This document shows, one piece after another, positions 21,424 to 31,223 of a stretch of DNA of 64,000 nucleotides. Both the position numbers and the translations under genes were made by a program. Under the pieces are notes generated by a model that saw only the letters and a list, made by a program, of their open reading frames with translations, did not search any database and was not told the DNA's origin. The DNA comes from Saprospiraceae bacterium (GTDB lineage: Bacteria; Bacteroidota; Bacteroidia; Chitinophagales; Saprospiraceae). The stretch's first letter is position 1, and the number at the start of each line of letters is the position of its first letter. The DNA lies in contig JADJWN010000001.1 in assembly GCA_016716335.1 (NCBI GenBank), positions 32,860-96,859 of the forward strand. The letters are read 5' to 3'.

Positions 21424-23238
21424 CTAAGATCTTATTAAAGTGGAGGAATGAATGTCGGACGAAATTTTGTGTACGATCAAATCCGCAGTAATTGGCGTCC
21501 CGTCATAGTTCAGTACTTTTATAAGTCTTTCCGGGTGAATTTCCAATTCATTTATCAATAAGGTACGCATCTGGGCATCCCTGTTTTGTTCGATGACATA
21601 TATTTTATCAAATCTTTCGGTAAACTGCCTGACTTTCTGTGAAAAAGGAAATGCTTTCAGTCGCATGGCATATGCCGTCAGGTCCACAGCGGAGAGCATA
21701 TCCAGAGCTTCCATCGCAGCATGATGGGTAGTGCCGAAATAAATAATACCGAATTCAGCAGATACATCATCTCCATAGAATTCCGGTTCAGGTACCAAAG
21801 TGGCTGCTTTATGAAATTTCAACAACAATCTATCCATGATACGTACGTAGGTATCTGCATCCTCTGTATATCTGGAGTATTCATCATGAGAGCTGCCCCT
21901 CGTAAAATAAGAACCCTTTTGCGGGTGTGTTCCGGGTATGGTTCTGTAAGGTACACCATCATGATCTACATCAAGGTACCTGCCCCACCCTTTGGTTTGC
22001 TCCAGCTCCTCAGCACTCAGTACCTTGCCCCTGTTATACGTTCTGCCATTCTGCCAATGGAGAGGTTCTGAAATGTGATCATTCATACCGAGGTCGAGGT
22101 CGGACATGACGATAACGGGGGTTTGCAAATCTTCGGCAAGATCAAAAGCAGTGGCTGTGAGTTCAAAGCACTCGTCCGGAGTGGATGGAAACAAGAGTAC
22201 ATTTTTAGTGTCTCCGTGCGAAGCATATGCAGCCAGGAGTACATCTGACTGCTGTGTCCGGGTGGGCATCCCGGTAGATGGCCCGGCTCTTTGGACATCT
22301 ATCAGTACTGCAGGTATTTCTGCAAAATAAGCCAGTCCTAAAAATTCATTCATAAGCGAAAGCCCGGGGCCGCTGGTAGCCGTGAATGCCCTTGCTCCAT
22401 TCCACATAGCACCGATAACCATCCCCATGGCAGCCAGTTCATCCTCAGCCTGAATGACAGCAAAGTTCTTTCTGCCTGTCTCCGGGTCAACCCTGTACTG
22501 TTCGGCATACTCTGTGAATGCATCCACCAATGAGGTAGATGGCGTAATGGGATACCAGGGTACTACCGTGGCTCCTCCGTACAAAGCTCCCAAAGCAGCT
22601 GCTGTATTTCCGTCAATCATGATCTTTCCATGGGTGAGATTTCGTTTTTCCGCATGAAAGCTGAGTGGAAAATCAAAATGCTTTCTCACATAATCTGCTC
22701 CGAGATTTAATGCAAGGATATTGGGCTGAATCAGTTTTTCTTTTCCCTTGAACTGTTCGCCGACCAGTTGGGCAATGACTTCAAAATCCAGATTGAGCAA
22801 AACAGCCAGAGCACCCACATACACCATGTTTTTGAACAATTGTTTCTGGCGGGCATCCGTAAAATTTTCATTGCAAAGGCTCATCAGAGGTACGGGTAGA
22901 TAATGGATATCACTTCTGAGAAACTCTGTGTGTAATGGTTTGGTGCTGTCGTAAAGGAAATAGCCACCATCTTTGACTGATGCCACATCTTTTTCAAGAC
23001 TCTGAGGATTGACACATACCATGAGATCTATACCTTCCCTCCTGCCCAAATAGCCTTTATCGCACACCCTTACTTCATACCATGTGGGCAGTCCCTGAAT
23101 ATTGGAAGGAAAAATATTTTTGGGTGACACAGGAATCCCCATTCTGAAAAGGGTCTTGGCGAAAAGAAAATTGGCACTGGCAGAACCTGTCCCGTTGACA
23201 TTGGCAAATCTTATGACAAAATCATTGATACCACTCAT
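21424..23238 (-). CDS. korA: 2-oxoacid:acceptor oxidoreductase, fused gamma-alpha subunit
   Basis: 604 residues from ATG 23238, which overlaps the TGA of the upstream gene as ATGA and so decides the start. Residues 1-190 are the gamma domain (FANVNGTGSASANFLFAK). The rest is the alpha (pyrimidine-binding and transketolase C-terminal) part: GNTAAALGALYGGATVVPWYPITPST, AEDELAAMGMVIGA and SGPGLSLMNEFLGLAYFAEIPAV. This gamma-alpha fusion is the KorA form common in Bacteroidota. It is translated in a tight operon with korB and the flavoprotein gene. Confidence 0.9.
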   Translation of the reverse strand: MSGINDFVIRFANVNGTGSASANFLFAKTLFRMGIPVSPKNIFPSNIQGLPTWYEVRVCDKGYLGRREGIDLMVCVNPQSLEKDVASVKDGGYFLYDSTKPLHTEFLRSDIHYLPVPLMSLCNENFTDARQKQLFKNMVYVGALAVLLNLDFEVIAQLVGEQFKGKEKLIQPNILALNLGADYVRKHFDFPLSFHAEKRNLTHGKIMIDGNTAAALGALYGGATVVPWYPITPSTSLVDAFTEYAEQYRVDPETGRKNFAVIQAEDELAAMGMVIGAMWNGARAFTATSGPGLSLMNEFLGLAYFAEIPAVLIDVQRAGPSTGMPTRTQQSDVLLAAYASHGDTKNVLLFPSTPDECFELTATAFDLAEDLQTPVIVMSDLDLGMNDHISEPLHWQNGRTYNRGKVLSAEELEQTKGWGRYLDVDHDGVPYRTIPGTHPQKGSYFTRGSSHDEYSRYTEDADTYVRIMDRLLLKFHKAATLVPEPEFYGDDVSAEFGIIYFGTTHHAAMEALDMLSAVDLTAYAMRLKAFPFSQKVRQFTERFDKIYVIEQNRDAQMRTLLINELEIHPERLIKVLNYDGTPITADLIVHKISSDIHSSTLIRS

Positions 23239-25022
23239 ACATAACACGATTGACCTGCCTTGGCAGTATTATACAAAAAATGCTGCATATCCCAGGCAGC
23301 CGTGGGACATCTTTCTGCACAAAGACCGCAATGCAGGCAGACATCCTCATCCTTTACCATCACCCGGCCTGTCTTCAAGGGGCCGGACACCATAATGTCC
23401 TGACTTTCATTTAAAGCCGGCACCAACAGCCTCATTCTCAGTTCCTGCTCCGGCCCATCTTCGGTAAAAGTAATGCAGTTGGTCGGGCAGATATCCATAC
23501 AGGCATCGCACTCTATGCATTTGCTATCTGTAAACACGGTCTGTACATCACAGTTGAGGCATCTCTGGGCTTCCAAGAATGCTGATTTCAAATCATAACC
23601 CAACTCTACCTCCAGTTTTCGGTTGCGCAGGGTCTGCGACTTATCGGCCTGTGGAACGGCATATCTGGGATCTGTGGTTACATAGGAATCATAACTCCAT
23701 TCATGAATACCCATCTTGGCCGAATACATATTGACCTGCGCCGGAGGTCTGTCCTCAAGAGGCTGACCGGAGCAGTACAGATCTATGGAAATCGCAGCCT
23801 CATGCCCCTGTGCCACGGCTGTAATGATATTTTTCGGACCCAAAGCTGCATCACCTCCAAAAAACACACCCGGTAGCGTAGAACTGAAATATTTTTCATG
23901 AATCACCGGTAGTCCCCACTCATCAAATTCGATGCCCAGATCTCTCTCTATCCAGGGAAAGCTGTTTTCCTGCCCTATGGCAATCAAAATCTCATCTGCC
24001 TCATAAAATGCAGGCGGCTCACCGGTTGGAATCAGCTTTCTCCTGCCTTTTTCGTCATACTGAGCCATCACTTTTTCGAAATACATGCCTTTCAACTCCC
24101 CATTTTCCACCACAAAACTTTTGGGTACATGATTATCTATAATAGGAATGTCTTCATGCATGGCATCTTCCTTTTCCCACGGTGAGGCTTTCATATCATT
24201 AAACGGACTTCTTACGATTACTTTTACGTCCTCTCCTCCCAATCTTCTTGCGGTACGACAACAGTCCATGGCAGTATTCCCGCCTCCAAGCACGATTACT
24301 TTTTTGCCTATTTTATGAATATGATCAAAGGCAACATTGGCCAGCCATTCTATACCGATGTGAACTTTGGTTCGGGCCTCCCATCTGCCGGGCAGGTCGG
24401 TTAAATCTTTTCCCCGCGGTGCACCTGTACCCACAAAAATGGCATCATATCCGGATTGGAGCATGGATTTCATACTATTCACATAAGTATTGAAATGCCT
24501 GTGTATGCCAAAATTCAGGATTCTGTCCACCTCTTCGTCCAGTACGGATTCGGGCAAGCGGAACGAGGGTATCTGACTTCGCATCATCCCACCGGCTTTG
24601 GACTGATCATCATAGAGGTGGATCTCGTATCCCAGTGGAGCGAGATCTCTGGCGACGGTGAGTGAGGCGGGACCACCTCCGATTAGGGCAATTTTTTTGC
24701 CATTTTTGACTACCGTAATTTCCGGCATCAGGTGTCCGATTTCATCCTTGAAATCTGCTGCTACCCTCTTGAGTCTGCATATGGCTACGGGTTGTTCTTC
24801 TACCCTGCCCCTTCGGCAAGCCGGCTCACAGGGACGGTCACATGTCCGACCCAGAATACCGGGAAATACATTGGACTCCCAATTGATCATATATGCCTCC
24901 GTATATCTTCCGGCAGCAATCAGGCGGATATATTCCGGCACCGGAGTATGTGCAGGACAGGCATACTGACAATCCACCACTTTGTGAAAATATCCCGGAT
25001 TGACTTCACTGGTTTTTACCAT
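23235..25022 (-). CDS. NAD(P)H:ferredoxin-type flavoprotein with C-terminal 2x[4Fe-4S] domain
   Basis: 595 residues. The N-terminus resembles the glutamate synthase small subunit: an Fe-S cysteine set (CQYACPAHTPVPEYI, CDRPCEPACRRG) and two dinucleotide folds (IALIGGGPASLTVARDL; VIVLGGGNTAMDCCRTARRLG). The C-terminus carries two ferredoxin clusters, CIECDACMDICPTNC and CLHCGLCAERCPTAAW. It is first in the operon with korA and korB and shares an ATGA with korA. It probably shuttles electrons between the oxidoreductase's ferredoxin and NAD(P)H (inference from context). It is not glutamate synthase itself, because no large subunit is present. Confidence 0.85.
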   Translation of the reverse strand: MVKTSEVNPGYFHKVVDCQYACPAHTPVPEYIRLIAAGRYTEAYMINWESNVFPGILGRTCDRPCEPACRRGRVEEQPVAICRLKRVAADFKDEIGHLMPEITVVKNGKKIALIGGGPASLTVARDLAPLGYEIHLYDDQSKAGGMMRSQIPSFRLPESVLDEEVDRILNFGIHRHFNTYVNSMKSMLQSGYDAIFVGTGAPRGKDLTDLPGRWEARTKVHIGIEWLANVAFDHIHKIGKKVIVLGGGNTAMDCCRTARRLGGEDVKVIVRSPFNDMKASPWEKEDAMHEDIPIIDNHVPKSFVVENGELKGMYFEKVMAQYDEKGRRKLIPTGEPPAFYEADEILIAIGQENSFPWIERDLGIEFDEWGLPVIHEKYFSSTLPGVFFGGDAALGPKNIITAVAQGHEAAISIDLYCSGQPLEDRPPAQVNMYSAKMGIHEWSYDSYVTTDPRYAVPQADKSQTLRNRKLEVELGYDLKSAFLEAQRCLNCDVQTVFTDSKCIECDACMDICPTNCITFTEDGPEQELRMRLLVPALNESQDIMVSGPLKTGRVMVKDEDVCLHCGLCAERCPTAAWDMQHFLYNTAKAGQSCYV

Positions 25023-25191
25023 ATTTCAAATTCTTGGTTTTTGCACTGTAACACAATCTTTTTGGTTGAAAGGCATCTTTAGGCAAATATTGATAAAAAT
25101 ATCGTTTGTTTGTGCAAAATTTTGACAAAAATTTTCAGTATATGATGTAAATCAGGTGTCAGAATGATAGTAAACAAGGTTATTGAATCAT

Positions 25192-26913
25192 ATGAATACA
25201 AAAAAATTGCGCTGGACACTGATAGCAGGAATGTGGGTATATGCGGCTGTAACTTTTTGCCAATCGGCATTTCCGGGAGCACAGGGCTTTGGAGCATCCA
25301 CTACCGGAGGAAGAGGTGGCAAGGTAATCTACGTAACCAATCTTAATGTCTCAGGTCCGGGCTCTCTGAAGGATGCACTCAATCAGGACGGGCCGAGATA
25401 CATACTTTTTAAAGTAAGCGGAGTCATTCAGGGAACCATAAAAGTGCCTGACGGCAAAGGCAATTTTACTCTTGCGGGCCAGACCTCTCCATCCGGCATC
25501 ACCGTCAGAGGTTTTGAAATGTACAATGATGAAAATCCTTCGGTATCCAATGTGATTATCAGACATCTGAGATCGAGGATTGGTGATAGAAATAAATTTC
25601 CTACCCCACACTGGCTGGCAGAAGACGGCATCACTATCGGAGGAGTACATAAGGCTGTCATTGACCACTGTTCCTTCGAGCACGCATCAGATGAAGCAGT
25701 GGATATATCCCGGAGCAGTCAGATTACTATCCAGCACTGCATACTCGGAGAAACATTAGGCTCACATGCTGACCTTGGCGGTATACTCATCAATTATTCA
25801 TCTCCGCAAAGCCGGTTGGACAGTCTGAGCATCATATACAATGTATGGAATCGAATAGGCGGAAGAATGCCTGAGATATCCTGTGAAACAGCTTTCTGTA
25901 ACGGAAAAACCATTCATCTGGAATTATCCAACAACTTATTCTGGGATCCCCAGATTGAGCTTTGGTATGAAGGAATCACCGGATTCAATGGCAATTTTTT
26001 TCTGAAAATGAATGCCGTCAGCAATCTGTATTTTGCAAGGCCTCAATATGGTAACGGAATGTTTCATTTTGATTTGCTCAACTTCCCGCAAAATCAGCTC
26101 CACTTTGCCGGCAACCGCCTGAATCTCTATTACCCTCAATACAGTGATTATCAGCTTTTTTATTGTTGCAACGATTTTCCAATGAATCATCCCAATTCCA
26201 ATTTCGGAGTTGCCCATAAGTCCGGTACAAGATTCAGTTTTCCTCCTGTGACTTATCATCCTGCAGAACAGTTGCCCCAACTCATAAGTGATAATGCCGG
26301 TGCTTTCCCAAGAGATGCTATGGACCGCAGGTTTATATCCTATATACAAAACAATCAGATTCCGGCTCTACCTGTAAGCAGTGCAGCCGCAGATGATGCT
26401 TTTGTCCTGGATGTTGCCAGACCCTTTCCTCCGGATTCAGACAATGATGGTATGCCGGATTACTGGGAGGAGTTGCAAGGGCTGAATACAAGTGTGCAGG
26501 ATCACAATGGCGTCAGCCTTTCTGTAAGGATTACCGGAGAGGCAGGATACACCAATCTGGAATGTTACCTCAATTGCTTATCTGATGCTTTAGTACAGGG
26601 ATTTACAACTCCGGAATGTGGGATACAGCTAAATCCCGTCAATACCGAAAATGCTAAGAGTAGCCACGAAATTCATATTTTCCCGAATCCTGCACGGGGT
26701 ATTGTTCAGATTGAATTATCCGGTATTTCTCATTATGGTAAAGTACTTCAGATTTATGATCCTTTAGGAACTAAAATGCTGGAAAGCATGATTGAAAATC
26801 AGAATATCCAGACTGACCTTACCTCATTCCTACCGGGAATTTACCTTGTAAAGATCCTGGACAGTGGTTCCGGCCGGGCATTATTTCACAGAAAAATCGC
26901 ATTGATACCTTAG
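25192..26913 (+). CDS. Secreted pectate-lyase-like beta-helix protein with T9SS type A domain
   Basis: 573 residues from ATG 25192; the frame is open to a TTG at 25183. A signal peptide ends near FCQSAFPGAQGFG. Polysaccharide-lyase family 1-like features: GAQGFGASTTGGRGGKVIYV, GSLKDAL, FKVSGVI, NVIIRHLRSRIGD and DHCSFEHASDEAVDI. A calcium-type D-x-D-x-D loop (DSDNDGMPDYWEE) follows at about 420, then a sorting domain (IHIFPNPARGIVQIEL ... GIYLVKI). It is probably exported and released or surface-bound, cleaving or binding acidic polysaccharide. The catalytic residues are not verified. Confidence 0.85.
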   Translation: MNTKKLRWTLIAGMWVYAAVTFCQSAFPGAQGFGASTTGGRGGKVIYVTNLNVSGPGSLKDALNQDGPRYILFKVSGVIQGTIKVPDGKGNFTLAGQTSPSGITVRGFEMYNDENPSVSNVIIRHLRSRIGDRNKFPTPHWLAEDGITIGGVHKAVIDHCSFEHASDEAVDISRSSQITIQHCILGETLGSHADLGGILINYSSPQSRLDSLSIIYNVWNRIGGRMPEISCETAFCNGKTIHLELSNNLFWDPQIELWYEGITGFNGNFFLKMNAVSNLYFARPQYGNGMFHFDLLNFPQNQLHFAGNRLNLYYPQYSDYQLFYCCNDFPMNHPNSNFGVAHKSGTRFSFPPVTYHPAEQLPQLISDNAGAFPRDAMDRRFISYIQNNQIPALPVSSAAADDAFVLDVARPFPPDSDNDGMPDYWEELQGLNTSVQDHNGVSLSVRITGEAGYTNLECYLNCLSDALVQGFTTPECGIQLNPVNTENAKSSHEIHIFPNPARGIVQIELSGISHYGKVLQIYDPLGTKMLESMIENQNIQTDLTSFLPGIYLVKILDSGSGRALFHRKIALIP

Positions 26914-26948
26914 TATTTTCAGAGGTATAGATTAATCAGGTATGAAAA

Positions 26949-27925
26949 TCAGCCTCTCTGTACAATGTAGGTAAGATATGCTGCGTACACCAGTACAAAG
27001 ACTACGCCGTGCCATCTTTTGATTTCTGATTTTCGACTGAGCAACATCAATACCAATACCAAAGTAGTGGAAAAAGTACCACCAGGGCATCCAGATTGGA
27101 AATGCGGTTGAACGGCAGGGGTCTGATAATGGAACTCAATCCGAGAATCCAAAGCAGGTTGAAAATATTGGAGCCTACCACATTGCCAACTGCCACATCT
27201 ACATTTCCTTTTTTGGCGGCAATGACGGAGGTTACCAGTTCAGGCAGAGACGTACCAATGGCCACAATGGTAAGGCCTACGAGGGTTTCGCTCATTCCCA
27301 AACTCGTGGCCATCAGTACAGCGCCATCGACCACCCATTTTCCACCTAAAAATAGCATGAGAATGCCCAACAGCACCAGTGCAGACTCCTTTAATACATT
27401 GACAGGTTTCTGAAAAGTGGTCTCTTTACTCAGATCCTCTCTGACGGTAAGTGTAGTATGTACTATATAAGCGAAGAAAAGGAGGAAAAAAAACATAATA
27501 ACCACTCCATCCAATCTTTCAAGGCCGAATATTTTGTCCTCCGGGCCCCAGAGATTGGCATTGGCAAGGAAACCGACCAATAAAATAGCAGAAAGTGAAA
27601 AAGGAATTTCTGCAATGATGGTATTATTGGGTACAGGCAGGCTACGGATTATGGCAGAAAATCCCATGATAAGCAGAATATTGGCAATATTGCTTCCAAA
27701 TACATTACCGATGGCTATTTCGGTATTTCCGCTGAAACTGGCAATAATGTTTACGATAAGCTCAGGCATGGAGGTACCCAGGGATACTATGGTAAGGCCA
27801 ATGACCATATCTGATACACCAAACTTTTTGGCAATATTGGAAGAGCTGTCCACCAGAAGATCCGCTCCTTTAATCAAAGCTACGAAGCCCAGAACAAACA
27901 GGAGGTAGGTGATTATCGTATCCAT
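26949..27925 (-). CDS. Calcium/sodium antiporter, CaxA/YrbG type (one frameshift)
   Basis: An inner-membrane cation exchanger of the CaCA family. Two inverted repeats carry the alpha motifs: GLTIVSLGTSMPELIVNI with GNVFGSNIANI, and GLTIVAIGTSLPELVTSVIAA with GNVVGSNIFNLLWILG. About ten membrane segments are visible. The frame ends early at 27047 with LFPLLWYWY. One T short in the minus-strand T run (A5 at 27071-27075) explains this: with six, the protein continues LFSTTLVLVLMLLSRK to HGVVFVLVYAAYLTYIVQRG at 26949, the normal last helices. Confidence 0.88.
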
Positions 27926-27940
27926 GAAATAATAATAAAG

Positions 27941-30580
27941 TTATTTTCTCAATTGTTTCAACCTCTCTATATCCTCTGTCAATATGCGGATACGTTCGTT
28001 GCCGTCACGCAGTTTTTGCCGTTCTTTTTCTACCACTGCGGAAGGTGCCCCATTGACAAACCGCTCATTTGACAATTTGGCTTCCACAGACCTTACAAAA
28101 CCAATCTGATAGTTGAGCTCTGTTTCCTTTTCCTTCAACTCGCCCTCTACGTCAAGTTGTTCTTCTGACACCACACAAAGCTGCTCCGTATCCGAAATGA
28201 ACGTGAATCCGGCAGGCAAGGCTGTCACTGTATCAAAGGATGAAAGATTGGCCAGTTTAATGCAGAACTCCTTCCATCCTGCAAGGTCAAACAGGACCTT
28301 TGCCTTATCCGATTCCGTCATCACCAATGCAAGCGGATCTTTCATTTTTATGCCGTTCTTGTTACGGATTTCCCTCACAGCGGAGATAATGTCTTTGGCT
28401 TGCTCTACTTTAGCTATGAAAAGCTCATCATAGCCTTCAGGATGCGGATATGGGGATACAATGCAGTCATACTTCACCTTTCCGTCATGCAGTACATTCC
28501 AGATTTCCTCTGTAATGAAAGGCATAAACGGATGCAGCATTGAACATATCTGAGAGAACAAATGCAGGGTGTTTTGCTTGGTCTGTTCAGCCATTTTTTC
28601 CCCCTGTGCGGGCTTAATGGCTTCCAGATACCAGGAACAAAAGTCATCCCAAACAAATGAATAGCAATTCATCAATGCCTCTGAAAGACGATACTCTTTG
28701 AAGTTCTGTTCGTTTTCCCTGAGAAGCTTGCTCATTTTCTGTGTCATCCACGCATAAGCGAGTTGATCGCCGGCTGAGACAGGTCTGATATTGTCTGTTT
28801 CCCATCCGGATACGAGCCTCAGCGCATTCCAGATTTTATTGCAGAAATTGCGTCCCTGTTCGCACAGCTTTTCGTCAAAGAGCAGGTCTCCTCCGGCCGG
28901 CGAACAGGACATCATTCCGAATCTGACACCATCTGCACCGTAGTCTTCTATAAGTTTGAGTGCATCCGGGCTGTTGCCAAGCTGTTTGGACATTTTACGT
29001 CTGAGCTTATCTCTGACCATACCGGTGAAGTAAACATCCTCAAAAGGCTTCTCCCCCATCCACTCATATCCTGCCATGATCATTCTTGCCACCCAAAGGA
29101 AAATGATATCCCATCCTGTGACAAGTACAGAAGTGGGATAATAGTATGAGATTTCCTTTTTATCGTTAAATCCATCGAAAACACTGATGGGCCACAACCA
29201 GGAAGAAAACCACGTATCAAGTACATCTTCGTCCTGCCTTAAATCCTCAAGGGTCAGGTGTGGGTTATTGAGTACATTTCTCGCTTCTTCCAAAGCCAGC
29301 TGCGCCGTTTCTGCTACAAAAATGTGTTCCCCATGATACCAGGCCGGTATTCTGTGTCCCCACCACAACTGCCTTGAAATACACCAATCCTTGATGTTTT
29401 CCATCCAGTGGCGATAGATATTCTTCTGATTTTTTGGAAAAAATTCAATCGTATCATCCATGACAGCCTTCAGTGCGGGTCCTGCCAGTGCCGGCATATC
29501 CACATACCATTGAAGCGAAAGACGGGGCTCAACTACACAATTGGTTCTTTCAGAACGTCCTACGTTGTTTTGATAATCTTCGACTTTAAGTATGTGATCT
29601 ACCTGTTCGAGGTCTTTACTAAATTTTTTTCTTACCGTAAAACGATCTTCGCCGGGATAAATCTGAGCTGCAGGGCTCATTGTGCCGTCTTCATTAAACA
29701 CGTCCACCACAGCCAGATGGTGCCTTTTGCCGATTTCATAGTCATTCATATCATGGGCAGGTGTCACCTTGAGTGCTCCTGTACCGAACTCCCGGTCCAC
29801 GTAGCTATCCGTAATAATCGGGATTACCCTGCCAATAATCGGCACAAGGGCATTTTTGCCATGCAAATGTGTATATCTTTCATCCTCGGGATGTACGGCT
29901 ATGGCTGTATCTCCCGGAATGGTTTCAGGGCGGGTGGTTGCTATAGTGATATATTCGTCCGAGCCCTCAATACGGTATTTCACATAATAAATTCTGGACT
30001 GCTCCAATCCATAGATGACTTCTTCGTTGGAAAGCACTGTCTTGGCCTCAGGATCCCAGTTCACCATTCTATGCCCTCTGTAGAGTTTTCCTTTTTTGTA
30101 CAGATCTACAAAAACCCTGATCACTGCCTCTGAGCGTACTTCATCCATGGTGAAAGCTGTCCGTTGCCAGTCACATGAAGCACCGAGTTTCTGAAGTTGT
30201 TTGAGAATGATACCTCCGTATTCTTCTTTCCATTCCCAGGCATACTTTAGGAACTCTTCACGGGTCAGATCTGCCTTTTTAATACCTCTGTCACGCAGCA
30301 TTCGTACCACTTTGGCTTCTGTGGCGATGGAGGCATGGTCAGTACCCGGCACCCAGCACGCATTTTTGCCTTCCTGCCTTGCCTTTCTGATCAGGATATC
30401 CTGAATGGTATTGTTGAGCATATGACCCATGTGCAGTACTCCGGTCACATTGGGTGGCGGTATGACAATGGAAAATGCCTCTCTGTCATCCGGCTCTGAA
30501 TGAAAATAATCCTTATTGAGCCAATGTGTGTACCATTTTTCTTCGACCTCTGCAGGGTTATATCTTGGAGCTATATTCAT
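27941..30580 (-). CDS. valS: Valyl-tRNA synthetase
   Basis: 879 residues, the usual length. Class Ia synthetase charging tRNA-Val, with editing. HIGH motif in PPNVTGVLHMGHML near residue 38; editing domain with TTRPETIPGDTAIAVHPED; the second signature KMSKQLGNSPDALKLI (KMSKQ is common in Bacteroidota in place of KMSKS); an anticodon-binding domain; and the C-terminal coiled coil near residues 810-879 typical of ValRS. It is followed closely by the antiporter gene. Confidence 0.97.
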   Translation of the reverse strand: MNIAPRYNPAEVEEKWYTHWLNKDYFHSEPDDREAFSIVIPPPNVTGVLHMGHMLNNTIQDILIRKARQEGKNACWVPGTDHASIATEAKVVRMLRDRGIKKADLTREEFLKYAWEWKEEYGGIILKQLQKLGASCDWQRTAFTMDEVRSEAVIRVFVDLYKKGKLYRGHRMVNWDPEAKTVLSNEEVIYGLEQSRIYYVKYRIEGSDEYITIATTRPETIPGDTAIAVHPEDERYTHLHGKNALVPIIGRVIPIITDSYVDREFGTGALKVTPAHDMNDYEIGKRHHLAVVDVFNEDGTMSPAAQIYPGEDRFTVRKKFSKDLEQVDHILKVEDYQNNVGRSERTNCVVEPRLSLQWYVDMPALAGPALKAVMDDTIEFFPKNQKNIYRHWMENIKDWCISRQLWWGHRIPAWYHGEHIFVAETAQLALEEARNVLNNPHLTLEDLRQDEDVLDTWFSSWLWPISVFDGFNDKKEISYYYPTSVLVTGWDIIFLWVARMIMAGYEWMGEKPFEDVYFTGMVRDKLRRKMSKQLGNSPDALKLIEDYGADGVRFGMMSCSPAGGDLLFDEKLCEQGRNFCNKIWNALRLVSGWETDNIRPVSAGDQLAYAWMTQKMSKLLRENEQNFKEYRLSEALMNCYSFVWDDFCSWYLEAIKPAQGEKMAEQTKQNTLHLFSQICSMLHPFMPFITEEIWNVLHDGKVKYDCIVSPYPHPEGYDELFIAKVEQAKDIISAVREIRNKNGIKMKDPLALVMTESDKAKVLFDLAGWKEFCIKLANLSSFDTVTALPAGFTFISDTEQLCVVSEEQLDVEGELKEKETELNYQIGFVRSVEAKLSNERFVNGAPSAVVEKERQKLRDGNERIRILTEDIERLKQLRK

Positions 30581-30596
30581 AAAAATAAGATCAGTG

Positions 30597-31214
30597 TTAT
30601 TTGAATCTCAAGGGATACGCTTTTCTGGTGCCTCCGCTGTATATTGCCACGATGGCAAAATTGTCATAATCCTCATCTCCGAAAGCCTGATTATACACTT
30701 CCTTGCCGGCCAGCGTATTGGTAATGGAAGGTATGGTATTGGAATGTCCAACCATGAGTACAGACCTGATTTCGGGATTTTCGTTGAGCTGACTTATAAG
30801 CTCTTTGAGCATTTTATTGTCATAAGGCTGTACTTTCATACTTTTGATATCAGCCAATGAGTCCACAGTGTAAAGGGTACGGATAAACATGGTAGAATAA
30901 ATGGCATCTACCCTCGTCCCCTTGAGTATGTCGGAAAGTCTGGCAGCCCTCTGAAGTCCGGCTTCAGTAAGTGGAGGATTGTCCTGCACACTGGTATCCT
31001 TCTCAGCATGTCGTATCAGGTAATAAACCTTGGTGAGAGAATCAGCATCCAGCCGGATCTGCTCACCGGACTCGAGATTTACCACCCCGGACACAATGGA
31101 TTGTATGTAGCTGTCTCTGTAATCCCTGTCTTCCTTTGTCGCTTTATCCCTGCAGGCAGGGAGCAACACTGTTAGACCCAAAATCAAGAATGCAAGTTGT
31201 CTGATATTCAGCAT
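30597..31214 (-). CDS. Histidine phosphatase family lipoprotein
   Basis: 205 residues. Lipobox LLPAC with Cys21. The phosphohistidine motif is YLIRHAEKD at residues 65-73, with the conserved second-half histidine in VLMVGHSNTIPSI. The RHAEK variant places it with SixA-like or envelope phosphoglycerate-mutase-fold phosphatases. The substrate is unknown. The lipoprotein signal puts it outside the cytoplasm. It lies between lysA and valS, 16 nt from valS, probably in one transcript with them. Confidence 0.8.
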   Translation of the reverse strand: MLNIRQLAFLILGLTVLLPACRDKATKEDRDYRDSYIQSIVSGVVNLESGEQIRLDADSLTKVYYLIRHAEKDTSVQDNPPLTEAGLQRAARLSDILKGTRVDAIYSTMFIRTLYTVDSLADIKSMKVQPYDNKMLKELISQLNENPEIRSVLMVGHSNTIPSITNTLAGKEVYNQAFGDEDYDNFAIVAIYSGGTRKAYPLRFK

Positions 31215-31223
31215 ATTTTTGGT

